Source: Deferribacteres bacterium (GTDB taxonomy: Bacteria > Chrysiogenota > Deferribacteres > Deferribacterales > Geovibrionaceae). From it: a stretch of DNA of 64,000 bases. The stretch covers positions 62,001 through 126,000 of the forward strand of contig JAEWZN010000008.1 of assembly GCA_023395255.1 (NCBI GenBank), written 5' to 3'. A program made the position numbers and the translations under genes. The notes under the pieces were generated by a model, which was not told where the DNA came from, ran no database searches, and saw only the letters and a list, made by a program, of their open reading frames with translations. Of the stretch, positions 18,848 to 26,989 are shown one piece after another; position 1 is the stretch's first letter, and each line of letters opens with the position of its first letter.

Positions 18848-18879
18848 AAAAAGCTCTCTTCATATGAAGGGAGCTTTTT
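18848..18879 (+). terminator. Rho-independent terminator of the HU gene
   Basis: AAAAAGCTC pairs with GAGCTTTTT, extended by TCTTC/GAAGG to about 14 bp with an ATAT loop. The T-run is part of the right arm. Confidence 0.88.
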
Positions 18880-18982
18880 AATTTCCCTTCTTCCGCGGTT
18901 TTCTTTTCTTTCTCCTATATTATTGAAAATAATTTGTAATTCATATATCATGTCTTAAGCTATTAAGATGATAAGGACAGCT

Positions 18983-20314
18983 ATGTATATCGATTTCTTC
19001 GGTTTCAGGGACAAACCTTTCCGGCTTACTCCGGAACCTGCGGCTTTTTTCTGTTCAGCGCCCCATGACAGAGCCATGACAATGCTTGAATACGGCATAA
19101 ACAGCCGTAAGGGATTTATGCTGCTCTACGGTCTGCCCGGAACAGGAAGAACAACTCTTTGCTTCCTGCTTCGTGAAACACTTGTCAATTGCAATGTTTC
19201 TTATGTTCCCAAAACCTCTGACGCTGATCTGCTCCAGAAAATATGCAACGGTTTCGGCATAGAGGCGATGTTTAAGTCCACTGAAAACGAATATTTCGGT
19301 GTAATGATGGACTACTTCGTCGGGGAGTATAAGAAAGGGAAAAACAACCTGATCATCATAGACGATGCTGATGAATACTCCATAGATACCTTCCGTACGC
19401 TGGAAAAGCTTTCTGAGGTGGAAATAGAGCAGTGCAAGCTTGTTCAGGTGCTTATGGTCGGCACTCAGGAGCTTTGCAGCAAGCTTATGTACGGCAATGT
19501 CAAAACACTGAGCGAGCGTGTTCTCTCCGTTACGGAGCTTAATCTCCTCGGCCTCAGCGATACGGCAAATTATCTCCAACATCGTATAAAACTCTCAAAA
19601 GGGACAGACCCGGAAGTGCTGAAAAGCACTGCTGTAGTTGAAATTTTTCGCTATTCGCACGGTCTCCCGCTTGAGGTAAACCTTGTTGCAGATAAGGCCT
19701 TTCAGGTAGCGGCAGATGCAAGGGACAAAAAAGTCGGGCCTAAGCATGTCAGGGAAGCTATCAAGCATATCTCCGGCATCAGGCAGCCGCTCCGTGTGTT
19801 TACGGTGGCGCAGTATCTTACCCCTGTGCTGATTCTTCTGGTGCTTCTCCTTGGCGGATTACAGATAAAAACTTTCTTTGATATGAAAGATATAGAAGAG
19901 CAATACGCAGGAGTAAAACCCGCAGCGGAAGAGTCTGCGGCAGAAACGAAAGCCGCTCAGACCCCTGAACCTGAACCTGTTATAGAGGAGGCTGTGGCTG
20001 AACCTGAGCCCGCACCCGTTGCCAAACCGGAACCTGTTAAGGAGGAGCCGCCTGCGGTGGTTCAGCCTGTTCAGGCTCCTGCTGTTCCGATCAGTCCGGA
20101 AGTAAAATACGGTTGCATAACCGCCAGAAGCGGCCTTAAACTCAGAAATCGGCCTTCACCTAACGGAGATATTGTCGGTGTGGCTGTTTACAACAGCAAA
20201 GTGACGCTTATCGAGCTTGAAGGCGAGTGGTGGCGCTCAAAAATCAACGGCAGAGAAGGCTATCTCTTCGCAGAATATGTAAATGAAGTCAGCCAGCAGG
20301 ATAAATGTGAATAA
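18983..20314 (+). CDS. ExeA/GspA-like AAA ATPase with a transmembrane helix and C-terminal SH3b domain
   Basis: A 443-residue protein. The start MYIDFFGFRDKPFRLTPEP is typical of ExeA/GspA ATPases, which help assemble type II secretion secretins. The P-loop reads GLPGTGRTT (residues ~50-58), with Arg where Lys is standard. Walker B is LIIIDDAD, with DD where this family usually has DE. A membrane helix lies at ~277-297 (LTPVLILLVLLLGGL), followed by an Ala/Glu/Pro-rich linker. A bacterial SH3 domain (~376-435, LKLRNRPSPNGDIVG ... EWWRSKINGREGYL) replaces the peptidoglycan-binding domain common in this family. ATG at 18983 has AAGGA 6 nt upstream; the upstream ATG at 18968 lacks this. It overlaps the next lipoprotein gene by 8 nt. 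No secretin gene is nearby, so the role is inferred. Confidence 0.8.
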   Translation: MYIDFFGFRDKPFRLTPEPAAFFCSAPHDRAMTMLEYGINSRKGFMLLYGLPGTGRTTLCFLLRETLVNCNVSYVPKTSDADLLQKICNGFGIEAMFKSTENEYFGVMMDYFVGEYKKGKNNLIIIDDADEYSIDTFRTLEKLSEVEIEQCKLVQVLMVGTQELCSKLMYGNVKTLSERVLSVTELNLLGLSDTANYLQHRIKLSKGTDPEVLKSTAVVEIFRYSHGLPLEVNLVADKAFQVAADARDKKVGPKHVREAIKHISGIRQPLRVFTVAQYLTPVLILLVLLLGGLQIKTFFDMKDIEEQYAGVKPAAEESAAETKAAQTPEPEPVIEEAVAEPEPAPVAKPEPVKEEPPAVVQPVQAPAVPISPEVKYGCITARSGLKLRNRPSPNGDIVGVAVYNSKVTLIELEGEWWRSKINGREGYLFAEYVNEVSQQDKCE

Positions 20315-20576
20315 GTCTCTGTTGGTTATTATATTTTCCTCCCTTCTTATCTCCGCCTGTGCCGGAAAGCAAAACCCTACGCTGGATGCGCTTAAGGGCA
20401 TGGAAACTGAAATGCGGAAAATGCGCGAGGAAACAACGGCGCTGAAAAACCGCATAAAAGACCTTGAAGTCAAGCTGGACGGCCTTTCTGATGAAATAGA
20501 GGGACAGACGGCTGAGATTCAGAAAACGGAGAAAAGCCTCAGACAAGCAGAAGAGGAAATAGAAGCATTAAGGTGA
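20307..20576 (+). CDS. Small coiled-coil lipoprotein
   Basis: An 89-residue protein. A signal peptide (NKSLLVIIFSSLLISAC) ends in a lipobox, so Cys17 should be lipidated. The remainder is a heptad-rich coiled coil (METEMRKMREETTALKNRI, VKLDGLSDEIEGQTAEIQK). The GTG start has AGGA about 6 nt upstream and leaves an 8-nt overlap with the ExeA-like gene. An ATG at 20283 would add eight polar residues before the signal. Overlap with the ATPase gene suggests the two proteins act together in the envelope. The specific function is unknown. Confidence 0.75.
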   Translation: MNKSLLVIIFSSLLISACAGKQNPTLDALKGMETEMRKMREETTALKNRIKDLEVKLDGLSDEIEGQTAEIQKTEKSLRQAEEEIEALR

Positions 20577-20582
20577 TTTTTG

Positions 20583-21545
20583 ATGATTGAGAACCTGTAC
20601 GCCAAGTCCCTGAACGGTCAGGAGATTAGTGATTCTGATATAGAAATAATTCTTAAAACCCCTCTGGAAGAGCTTCTGGAGTATTCATACAGACTGAAAA
20701 GGCATTTCTTCGCAGATGAAATAAACACCTGCGGCATAATAAACGCCAAAAGCGGCCTCTGCAGCGAGGACTGCACTTTCTGTGCCCAGTCCGCCCACCA
20801 CAGAACAGGCACGCCGGTTTACCCATACATCGACCTGGAGCAGATACGCGCACACGCTGCCCGCATGGCAGAGGCGGGTGTGAAGCGGTATGCGGCAGTG
20901 ATCAGCGGAAAATCTCCGAATGAGCACGAATTTGAGCTTCTCAGGCAGTCGGTGGAGATAATAACCTCCCTCGGTCTGGATGCCGATATTTCTGTCGGCG
21001 TATTATCCAAAGAGCAGCTTCTCATCCTTAAAAACAGCGGGCTGAAAGGCTACCACCACAATCTTGAGACATCCCGCAGCTTCTTCCCTAATATATGCAC
21101 CACACACGAATACGATGAGGATGTCAACGCAGTCAAAGCCGCTGTGGAAGCGGGGCTGTATGTCTGTTCCGGCGGAATATTCGGCATAGGCGAAAGCTGG
21201 GAGCACAGAGTGGAGCTCGCCCGTGAACTGAAAGGAATCGGTGTTCAGTCCGTGCCCATAAACTTTCTGAATCCCATAACAGGTACGCCGCTGGAAGGCT
21301 CAAGGCCGCTTCCACAGGAAGAGGCGCTCAGAATTGTGGCTCTGTTCCGTTTTCTCTTGCCTGAAAAACACATACGCGTATGCGGCGGACGCACACTTAT
21401 CTTCCCCGGTGCGGAAAAGGAGAAACTCTTCAAATCAGGCATTTCAGGCCTTATGGTTGGGGATTATCTGGTGGTGAAGGGTGAAGGGCTCATAAGTGAT
21501 ATGGAAGCCATAAGCAGCCATATAAGAGGGGAAAAAGGGTTATAA
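20583..21545 (+). CDS. bioB: Biotin synthase
   Basis: A 320-residue radical SAM enzyme that inserts sulfur into dethiobiotin in the last step of biotin synthesis. The SAM-cluster motif is C60-SED-C64-TF-C67. Downstream are family segments such as GLKGYHHNLETS, GGIFGIGESWEHR, NFLNPITGTPLEG and RVCGGR, the last containing the Arg that binds the second iron-sulfur cluster. AAGGTGA lies 7 nt before the ATG. It begins 6 nt after the small lipoprotein gene and overlaps the convergent GGCT-like gene by 6 nt. Other bio genes are not in the window. Confidence 0.93.
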   Translation: MIENLYAKSLNGQEISDSDIEIILKTPLEELLEYSYRLKRHFFADEINTCGIINAKSGLCSEDCTFCAQSAHHRTGTPVYPYIDLEQIRAHAARMAEAGVKRYAAVISGKSPNEHEFELLRQSVEIITSLGLDADISVGVLSKEQLLILKNSGLKGYHHNLETSRSFFPNICTTHEYDEDVNAVKAAVEAGLYVCSGGIFGIGESWEHRVELARELKGIGVQSVPINFLNPITGTPLEGSRPLPQEEALRIVALFRFLLPEKHIRVCGGRTLIFPGAEKEKLFKSGISGLMVGDYLVVKGEGLISDMEAISSHIRGEKGL

Positions 21546-21920
21546 GCCTCCCCTCCATCTGCCGGACGGAACATGGACACCGGAAGCTCCGGCATGCTCC
21601 TCCAAGGTCTTTGAAGCGAAGAACACCGCAGAGTGGATCACACCCTTGTCTGTATATACATCTGCCGTTCTTTCCTCATAAATGGGCTCTGCTTCAAAAA
21701 TGTCTTCGTATTCACGTATTCTGTGCATGGTTTCTTCATCTATATCATATACTTCGCCGTAAATTCTGAAGCCGGGCGTGAATATTGCTGTCGGGTATCC
21801 TTCCGGCAGATGGTACATTTTCCCGTGGATATATCCCTCCGCCTCCGGCTCTTTCCCTGCAAGATAAGCCGCATGTCCCGCATATCCTTTCATCAGTGTT
21901 CCGTAAACAAAAATCTTCAT
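21540..21920 (-). CDS. Gamma-glutamylcyclotransferase-like (GGCT/AIG2/YtfP) protein
   Basis: A 126-residue protein starting MKIFVYGTLMKGYAGHAAYL. The YGTL loop is the hallmark of the GGCT fold. An acidic segment REYEDIFE carries the likely catalytic Glu. Family members cyclise gamma-glutamyl amines or peptides, but many bacterial members have no known substrate. It is convergent with bioB and overlaps it by six bases. No operon partners are visible. Confidence 0.8.
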   Translation of the reverse strand: MKIFVYGTLMKGYAGHAAYLAGKEPEAEGYIHGKMYHLPEGYPTAIFTPGFRIYGEVYDIDEETMHRIREYEDIFEAEPIYEERTADVYTDKGVIHSAVFFASKTLEEHAGASGVHVPSGRWRGGL

Positions 21921-22057
21921 CCCTGTTTTTAAGCATTAAAAGGGTATGTGTCAATCTTCGTTAAATTTTTGTGCGGACAAAGGTTAACCTAAAACTGTCC
22001 TTGACTTTAAAGGTTACTCGGTTGAAAATTACAACATAGAAAAGGTTGGAGTTGTTA

Positions 22058-23473
22058 ATGCCTAAAGCGGTAAAAAAATCCTCAAAGATCAAGAACTTCG
22101 TAATAGACACAAACGTAATTCTGTACTCGCCGAAAGCTCTGGAAACCTTCGATGACAACAACATCTATATACCCGCAATCGTGTTGGAAGAGCTGGATTC
22201 CTTTAAAAAAGGTGTGGATCTCAACGGCTACAACGCCCGTGAGTTCATCCGCAAAATTGAGGACTACAGAACAGGCGGTGATCTCCTGAAAGGCGTGAAA
22301 ATGGAGAGCGGGGCGACACTTTTCATCTCGTTCCATGACAGGGAATCAAAAGAGAGCGTCCCTGAGGAGTTTTCCGGCAGAAGAAACGATAACCTCATAC
22401 TGGGGATAGCAAAAAAGCTCCAGAACGAGTCGAAGAACGAAACAATAATAATCTCCAAAGATGTAAACCTGCGCGTTAAGGCAAACGCCCTCGGCATAAA
22501 AGCGGAGGACTACTACCACGAGCGCATGGGAAGCTTCACGGAGAGCAAGGACGACACTCTTTACGTGCCGGACTCGTACATAAACATGATGTATCAGGAG
22601 AGTGAGCTCCCCATGCCGGACTACATCTACGGCATAAACATGGAGGAGTTCAGCCCCAGAATTAACGAATATTTCGTGATGAAAAGCGAAGTGGACGAAA
22701 AGAAGGGTGTTCTTGTGAAATATTTCGAGGATGAGGGCGAGGTTAAAGGCTTTAAAAGGGTTACGGAGTACGAAAATATCTTCGGCATATCACCCGCCAA
22801 CAGGAAACAGAAATACCTCATGGAAGCACTCCTAGACCCTGATATTGACGTTGTTTTCGCCATAGGCATAGCCGGAACAGGCAAAACACTGCTTGCTCTC
22901 TGTGCGGGCATGTATTCCGTGCTTAATGAAGGCACATATAAAAAGATGCTTGTTACCCGCTCGCCTATCCCTATGGGGCGCGATCTGGGCTATCTGCCCG
23001 GCAGTATCTCCGAAAAACTCGACCCATGGCTCAAGCCGATTTACGATAATCTGGATTTCATCATCGGCAACAGCAACAAGGAGATAAGGGACGGCAAAGA
23101 CGGCATCTACTACAAAAGCCAGATGAACAACATAACAATAGACTACCTCAAGGCCTCAAACATACTTGAGATCGAAGCACTGACCTACATAAGGGGCAGA
23201 ACACTTATCGATACCTACGTCGTCATAGACGAGGCGCAGAACCTCAGCCCCCATGAGATGAAAACAATCATCACAAGGGCAGGGCACAACACCAAAATAG
23301 TTTTCACGGGCGATTTGAAGCAGATCGACAACCCATACCTCAACGAATGGGACAACGGGCTGATCAACGCTTCCGAGAAGTTCACTCAGGCGCGCTTCCG
23401 CCACTGCACAACAGTTTTCCTCGACAAAGGGGAAAGAAGCAGACTGGCCACCGAAGCGGCAAGGGTGCTGTAA
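22058..23473 (+). CDS. PIN-PhoH family ATPase (PhoH2-like)
   Basis: A 471-residue protein with two parts. An N-terminal PIN nuclease-like domain (about 1-150) has FVIDTNVILY, an acidic LEELDSF segment and a later SKDVNLRVKAN. A PhoH ATPase domain follows, with Walker A GIAGTGKT (~277-284) and Walker B-like YVVIDEAQNLSP. PhoH2-type proteins act as RNA helicase/ribonucleases. The start ATG is 6 nt from GGAG; an upstream TTG at 22046 is less likely. It stands alone, with a -35-like TTGACT upstream and a strong terminator after it. Confidence 0.88.
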   Translation: MPKAVKKSSKIKNFVIDTNVILYSPKALETFDDNNIYIPAIVLEELDSFKKGVDLNGYNAREFIRKIEDYRTGGDLLKGVKMESGATLFISFHDRESKESVPEEFSGRRNDNLILGIAKKLQNESKNETIIISKDVNLRVKANALGIKAEDYYHERMGSFTESKDDTLYVPDSYINMMYQESELPMPDYIYGINMEEFSPRINEYFVMKSEVDEKKGVLVKYFEDEGEVKGFKRVTEYENIFGISPANRKQKYLMEALLDPDIDVVFAIGIAGTGKTLLALCAGMYSVLNEGTYKKMLVTRSPIPMGRDLGYLPGSISEKLDPWLKPIYDNLDFIIGNSNKEIRDGKDGIYYKSQMNNITIDYLKASNILEIEALTYIRGRTLIDTYVVIDEAQNLSPHEMKTIITRAGHNTKIVFTGDLKQIDNPYLNEWDNGLINASEKFTQARFRHCTTVFLDKGERSRLATEAARVL

Positions 23474-23494
23474 GGTGTTTTCATGAAATTCACT

Positions 23495-23531
23495 AATGCT
23501 CCTCTTTAGTTACCTAAGGAGGAGCATTTTC
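23495..23531 (+). terminator. Rho-independent terminator of the PIN-PhoH gene
   Basis: A 14-bp hairpin (ATGCTCCTC... / ...AGGAGCAT) with a 4-nt loop is followed by TTTCTTTT. Confidence 0.88.
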
Positions 23532-23715
23532 TTTTAATAATGCATCAACCTCTCATATATTTACAATGCAAAATTTCGAATTGGTCAACAATCTGTAATA
23601 AAAATGAGAATGAAATTATTTTTTATGTCTTTGATATGGATTGCCGTTTTGTTATTTTTATTTACTTTTTCGTATTATCTGATTTAATACTTAATATCAA
23701 ATTGAGAGGTGCTTT

Positions 23716-24510
23716 ATGAACAAGATTAATAGTACTGTTTTTTTCATTCTTTACTTCATTTTGGTTGGTTGCGGTGTTGCATCGACTAATCCACCAATAA
23801 TTTCTGATCTTAGTTTTGGTTCAAGTATTGTGATGAATATACCTGATGATTTATCTTATAACCCCAAGGATAGAACATTATATGGCGTTAAATTTATAGA
23901 TACTTTACGCTATTATCGCACATCAAATAATATTAGAGATATGATTGGTATAAAATTTTCCCTTGCACAAAATGAACTCATTGCTTCCAAAATTAATGGT
24001 GAGCTATTCTCTAGTGGTACTGAAATGCTTTCTTCAATTACATATAAGATTTTAATTCACGAAGAAAAAAATGATAATTCAATAAAATTAACTCTTACCC
24101 CATATCAAAAAATCGAGACGCAAGGAAGAGATCCCCTCTTTATTCCTTATAAAATGCCAGTATTTTCAGATGAAAATTTAATTGAGAATATGAGAACTGT
24201 TTCATTCAAAAAGGAATATGAGTTTAACTCTAAGTACAGTACTGATTCAATTAGAGGTAATTTTGAAAGGCTGATGAAAAAAATGGACTCAGATAAACGT
24301 CCTGACTATGTCAAGCTTACGGAAGCGTATTCTGGTAAAACTGAAAGTTGTAATGTTGACCTTTGGGTTGGTTTTTTCCCATACCAAGACGGCTCAAAAA
24401 CAACTATCCTCTCAAGCTCAGAATGCAAATCAAATACAGATTATTTTATAGATGTTGTGAACTTTGAAAAACAAATTCAAGATTACATCATAGGTATAAT
24501 TAATAATTAA
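23716..24510 (+). CDS. Hypothetical lipoprotein
   Basis: A 264-residue protein not recognised as any family. A signal peptide (NKINSTVFFILYFILVGC) ends in a lipobox LVGC, so it is probably membrane-anchored by lipid. The rest is soluble, with several strand-like segments (ITYKILIHEEKNDNSIKLTL) and two Cys (CNVDLW, SECKSN) that could form a disulfide in the periplasm. GAGAGG lies a few bases before the ATG. The gene is much more AT-rich than its neighbours, with AT-rich codons and AT-rich upstream DNA, so recent acquisition is plausible. A terminator follows directly. Confidence 0.7.
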   Translation: MNKINSTVFFILYFILVGCGVASTNPPIISDLSFGSSIVMNIPDDLSYNPKDRTLYGVKFIDTLRYYRTSNNIRDMIGIKFSLAQNELIASKINGELFSSGTEMLSSITYKILIHEEKNDNSIKLTLTPYQKIETQGRDPLFIPYKMPVFSDENLIENMRTVSFKKEYEFNSKYSTDSIRGNFERLMKKMDSDKRPDYVKLTEAYSGKTESCNVDLWVGFFPYQDGSKTTILSSSECKSNTDYFIDVVNFEKQIQDYIIGIINN

Positions 24511-24523
24511 TTTCATAAATAAT

Positions 24524-24553
24524 AAAGGCACGGTTCATGTCTCCGTGCCTTTT
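24524..24553 (+). terminator. Rho-independent terminator of the hypothetical lipoprotein gene
   Basis: AAAGGCACGG pairs with CCGTGCCTTT around a 9-nt loop, ending in TTTTC. It sits 14 nt after the stop codon. Confidence 0.85.
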
Positions 24554-24584
24554 CTATGTCATAACATATTCATAATTTTGGAAA

Positions 24585-24770
24585 CCCTGCCCGACTATCG
24601 GCACATTGCGTTTTTTTACCTTGCCGGGCAGGGGATTTTAAAGTGACTCAACGGGTAACACCTCCGTATTTGTCTCCAGCGATGCTTCTGCGGCTCTTGT
24701 TCTTCTTTAGAGTTCCGAACAACTCAGGGGAATGTCGCTTCCCGTGCGTTCCGTGCATCTGCTATATTTC
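24585..24770 (-). ncRNA. Candidate structured non-coding RNA (possibly 6S-like)
   Basis: The 415-nt gap 24511-24925 holds no ORF but has dense complementary segments and higher GC than its flanks. On the minus strand AGCAGATGC (24755-24763) can pair with GCATCGCT (24678-24685), enclosing two hairpins. These are GGAACGC...GCG...TTCC (24729-24752) and GAGTT/AACTC (24710-24725). A third hairpin, GAC..ACGG/CCGT..GTC, lies at 24645-24674. A 9-bp stem CCCTGCCCG/CGGGCAGGG (24585-24633) could be the 3' end. Upstream on the same strand is a -35-like TTGTCA (about 24810). The segment TTCCCCTGAG resembles the 6S RNA template region as I recall it, but the overall 6S fold is not clear. Strand and identity are inferred. 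Confidence 0.35.
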
Positions 24771-24925
24771 ATAAGATATAAGCCTTTATCTATTTCGCAA
24801 TAGTTTTTTGACAAATTTAATAAACCCCTCTGTTAACACGTTTCAGAGCCGCTTTATAAAGAGTATTTGCTTTTAAGGATCAAAAATATTATAGAGATTT
24901 TATCACTATTTATAACGGAGCACAC

Positions 24926-25378
24926 ATGACGGACACCATTACCCTCCGCCCTGCGGAAAAGAGCGATATAAGCGGCATGATAGAGGTTTTGAGCGAGCTT
25001 CTCGCCCTCGAAAACGAAACAGTGGACGAAGCAGCAATGAGAAAAGGCTTTGAAATGCTCATGAGCGACCCTGAGCGTTATTGTATTTTCATTGCGGAGC
25101 AGGACGGAGAGATAGTCGGCATGTGCCAGGCTCAGTCACTTATTTCCGTGGATGAAGGCGCTAAGGTGGCTTATGTCGAGAACATGGTGGTCAGAGGCAG
25201 CCTGCGAAGCTCAGGTGTGGGGGCGAAGCTCCTTGCAGCCGTTGAGGACTGCTGCCGGGAAAGCGGACATATCCGCATACATCTGCTTGTTCTGGAAAAA
25301 AATCACAAGGGTATACAGTTCTACTCCCGCAACGGCTGGAAAAAAGACACTCATGTATATATGGATAAGGAACTGTAA
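24926..25378 (+). CDS. GNAT-family N-acetyltransferase
   Basis: A 150-residue acetyl-CoA-dependent acetyltransferase. The N-terminal RPAEKSDISGMIEVLSEL helix is followed by the central strands with the acetyl-CoA loop (VVRGSLRSSGVGAKLL, an R-x-x-G-x-G/A pattern). The C-terminal LEKNHKGIQFYSRNGWKKDT matches the FY-x-x-x-GF region. The substrate cannot be told from sequence. The ribosome-binding sequence CGGAG precedes the ATG. It is monocistronic and convergent with the nitroreductase gene. Confidence 0.85.
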   Translation: MTDTITLRPAEKSDISGMIEVLSELLALENETVDEAAMRKGFEMLMSDPERYCIFIAEQDGEIVGMCQAQSLISVDEGAKVAYVENMVVRGSLRSSGVGAKLLAAVEDCCRESGHIRIHLLVLEKNHKGIQFYSRNGWKKDTHVYMDKEL

Positions 25379-25413
25379 AGCGTCAGAGAAACTTCTTTGA
25401 GATAAAGACAAAA

Positions 25414-25439
25414 CGCCCTCCTTTCCTGAAAGGAGGGCG
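25414..25439 (-). terminator. Rho-independent terminator between GNAT and nitroreductase genes
   Basis: CGCCCTCCTTT pairs with AAAGGAGGGCG around a 4-nt loop. The T-run lies on the minus-strand side (GTTTTGTC), so it mainly serves the nitroreductase gene. Confidence 0.8.
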
Positions 25440-25455
25440 CGGGATGATTTGTAGG

Positions 25456-26034
25456 CTACAGTTCCTTAATCAGCAGGTCGTCTATACATCTCTTAGGGAC
25501 ATAATGGTTCCCTTTTTCATCTCTGAAATATTTGTGATCGGGCGCTTCTCTTATGCTGATAACCTGAACATTCTCAACCGGATAACCGAGAGCTATCACA
25601 TACAGTATCGTCAGGTCGCCCTCAAGCTCCAGAATCTGCGCCAGACGCTCCTTTTTGATGTTGCCGAGTATGCATGAGCCCACACCGGCGGCAATAGCCG
25701 TGAGGCACATATTCTGCATGGCAAGCCCTGCATCCACCTGAGCATACGAAGAATCCTTAGTGCTGAGAACAACAATATAAGCCACCGGCTGTTCATCCGG
25801 ATCCGGACCGTCCCACTCCTTAAGATACCCTGCCCAGCCAAGGGTTGAGAAAACCTGCTCAGCTTTTTCCTCATCAGTAACTGTGATATAGCGGAGCGGC
25901 TGGAGATTGGCCGCACTCTGAGACATTCTTGCTGAATAGATAAGATCTTCCAGAAAGCCCATATCAAGCTTTTTTGAGTTGTCAAACCTGCGGTAAGAAC
26001 GGTTGATTTGTATAAGCTCTTTGATTCTTTCCAT
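25456..26034 (-). CDS. Nitroreductase-family flavoprotein
   Basis: A 192-residue FMN-dependent oxidoreductase. The start segment IQINRSYRRF carries the FMN-binding Arg/Ser-Arg motif. SARMSQSAANLQPLRYI is the usual N/Q-rich FMN loop. VDAGLAMQNMCLTAIAAGVGSCILG is the central helix and glycine loop, and ALGYPVE is the C-terminal strand. The ATG at 26034 has GGGGG upstream; an earlier in-frame start at 26109 would add an unrelated 25 residues. The physiological substrate is unknown. It is monocistronic. Confidence 0.85.
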   Translation of the reverse strand: MERIKELIQINRSYRRFDNSKKLDMGFLEDLIYSARMSQSAANLQPLRYITVTDEEKAEQVFSTLGWAGYLKEWDGPDPDEQPVAYIVVLSTKDSSYAQVDAGLAMQNMCLTAIAAGVGSCILGNIKKERLAQILELEGDLTILYVIALGYPVENVQVISIREAPDHKYFRDEKGNHYVPKRCIDDLLIKEL

Positions 26035-26203
26035 TTTCTGCCCCCATCTGAATATCAATTTTATATCAAAGACAGCAGGTGTCAAGCATGGCGGGAAATT
26101 ACGACGCATACTAAAATAAACACACCGGAGCGGGCGCCCTGATTCCCCTGCGTTTTTCGCTCAGGGATTTTAGCAGACATCCCGCCCCGTGGCCTTTCGG
26201 ATT

Positions 26204-26869
26204 CTATTTTTTCATACTGATTTTTATTTCAAATTCCACAGCATCTTCCGCGCCTTTCAGCGATTTCAGATAGCCTTTCAGTGTGTTTGCCAGTGAGAAG
26301 GAGGCAAAACGGTTGAGGTCGATCTTTTTGCCGTCCGCCACAAGGCTGACAAAGGGAAAAGGTTTCTCCTCGCAGAGTATGCGCTCTTCAATGAAGCGGA
26401 CTACAGCCTGCGGGTCGTTTATATCAAGCAGCATGGGCGCACTCTTAAGCTGTTCGCTTTCCGGTGTGTCCGTTGCTACGGCAAGCAGGCTTTCATGCCC
26501 TGTGCACACAGGCTTTTTGCCGTTTGCTTCCCTGAAAACCTCAATCTTGGGCAGTGAGGACGACTTATAGCCTTCAATAACTATAAGGTCAATATCACCG
26601 TCACCCGCCATATAGAGCATATCGCCCAAATCGGCCTCTCCGTCAGCAATCATTGCGTATTTAGCGGGGGATGATATAAGCACCCGCACGGCTCCGGCTT
26701 TTTTGTGCCGCCATGTGTCCTTGCCCTCATGGTCTATCTCGAACCCATGGGCATCGTGCTTGATAAGGGATATGCGGATTCCCTTATCCGAAAGTATTTT
26801 GATTACTTGCTCAACAAGCGTTGTTTTGCCGCTGTTGCTGCTTCCTACAAATGAAATGACCGGAATCAT
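26204..26869 (-). CDS. mobB: Molybdopterin-guanine dinucleotide biosynthesis adaptor MobB, extended form
   Basis: A 221-residue GTP-binding protein that assists MobA in attaching GMP to molybdenum cofactor. Walker A is FVGSSNSGKTTL near residues 6-17. LIKHDAHGFEIDHEGKDTWR and the acidic VIEGYK segment are family hallmarks. E. coli MobB has about 170 residues. Here a C-terminal extension of about 50 residues (PFVSLVADGKKIDLNRFASF ... LKSLKGAEDAVEFEIKI) resembles one seen in MobB of many anaerobes. The ATG at 26869 has AGGAG 8 nt upstream; the upstream in-frame codons lack this. It implies molybdo- or tungsto-enzymes in the cell. Confidence 0.88.
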   Translation of the reverse strand: MIPVISFVGSSNSGKTTLVEQVIKILSDKGIRISLIKHDAHGFEIDHEGKDTWRHKKAGAVRVLISSPAKYAMIADGEADLGDMLYMAGDGDIDLIVIEGYKSSSLPKIEVFREANGKKPVCTGHESLLAVATDTPESEQLKSAPMLLDINDPQAVVRFIEERILCEEKPFPFVSLVADGKKIDLNRFASFSLANTLKGYLKSLKGAEDAVEFEIKISMKK

Positions 26870-26989
26870 GTCTGATACTCCTGTTAATAAAGTTTGAATC
26901 GGCGCATTATCCTTCACTTTTGCAAAGATTTCCAGTAGATTATACCCGCCCTCAGACAGGAGCGGTGTAAATTTTGTGGAGTACATACG

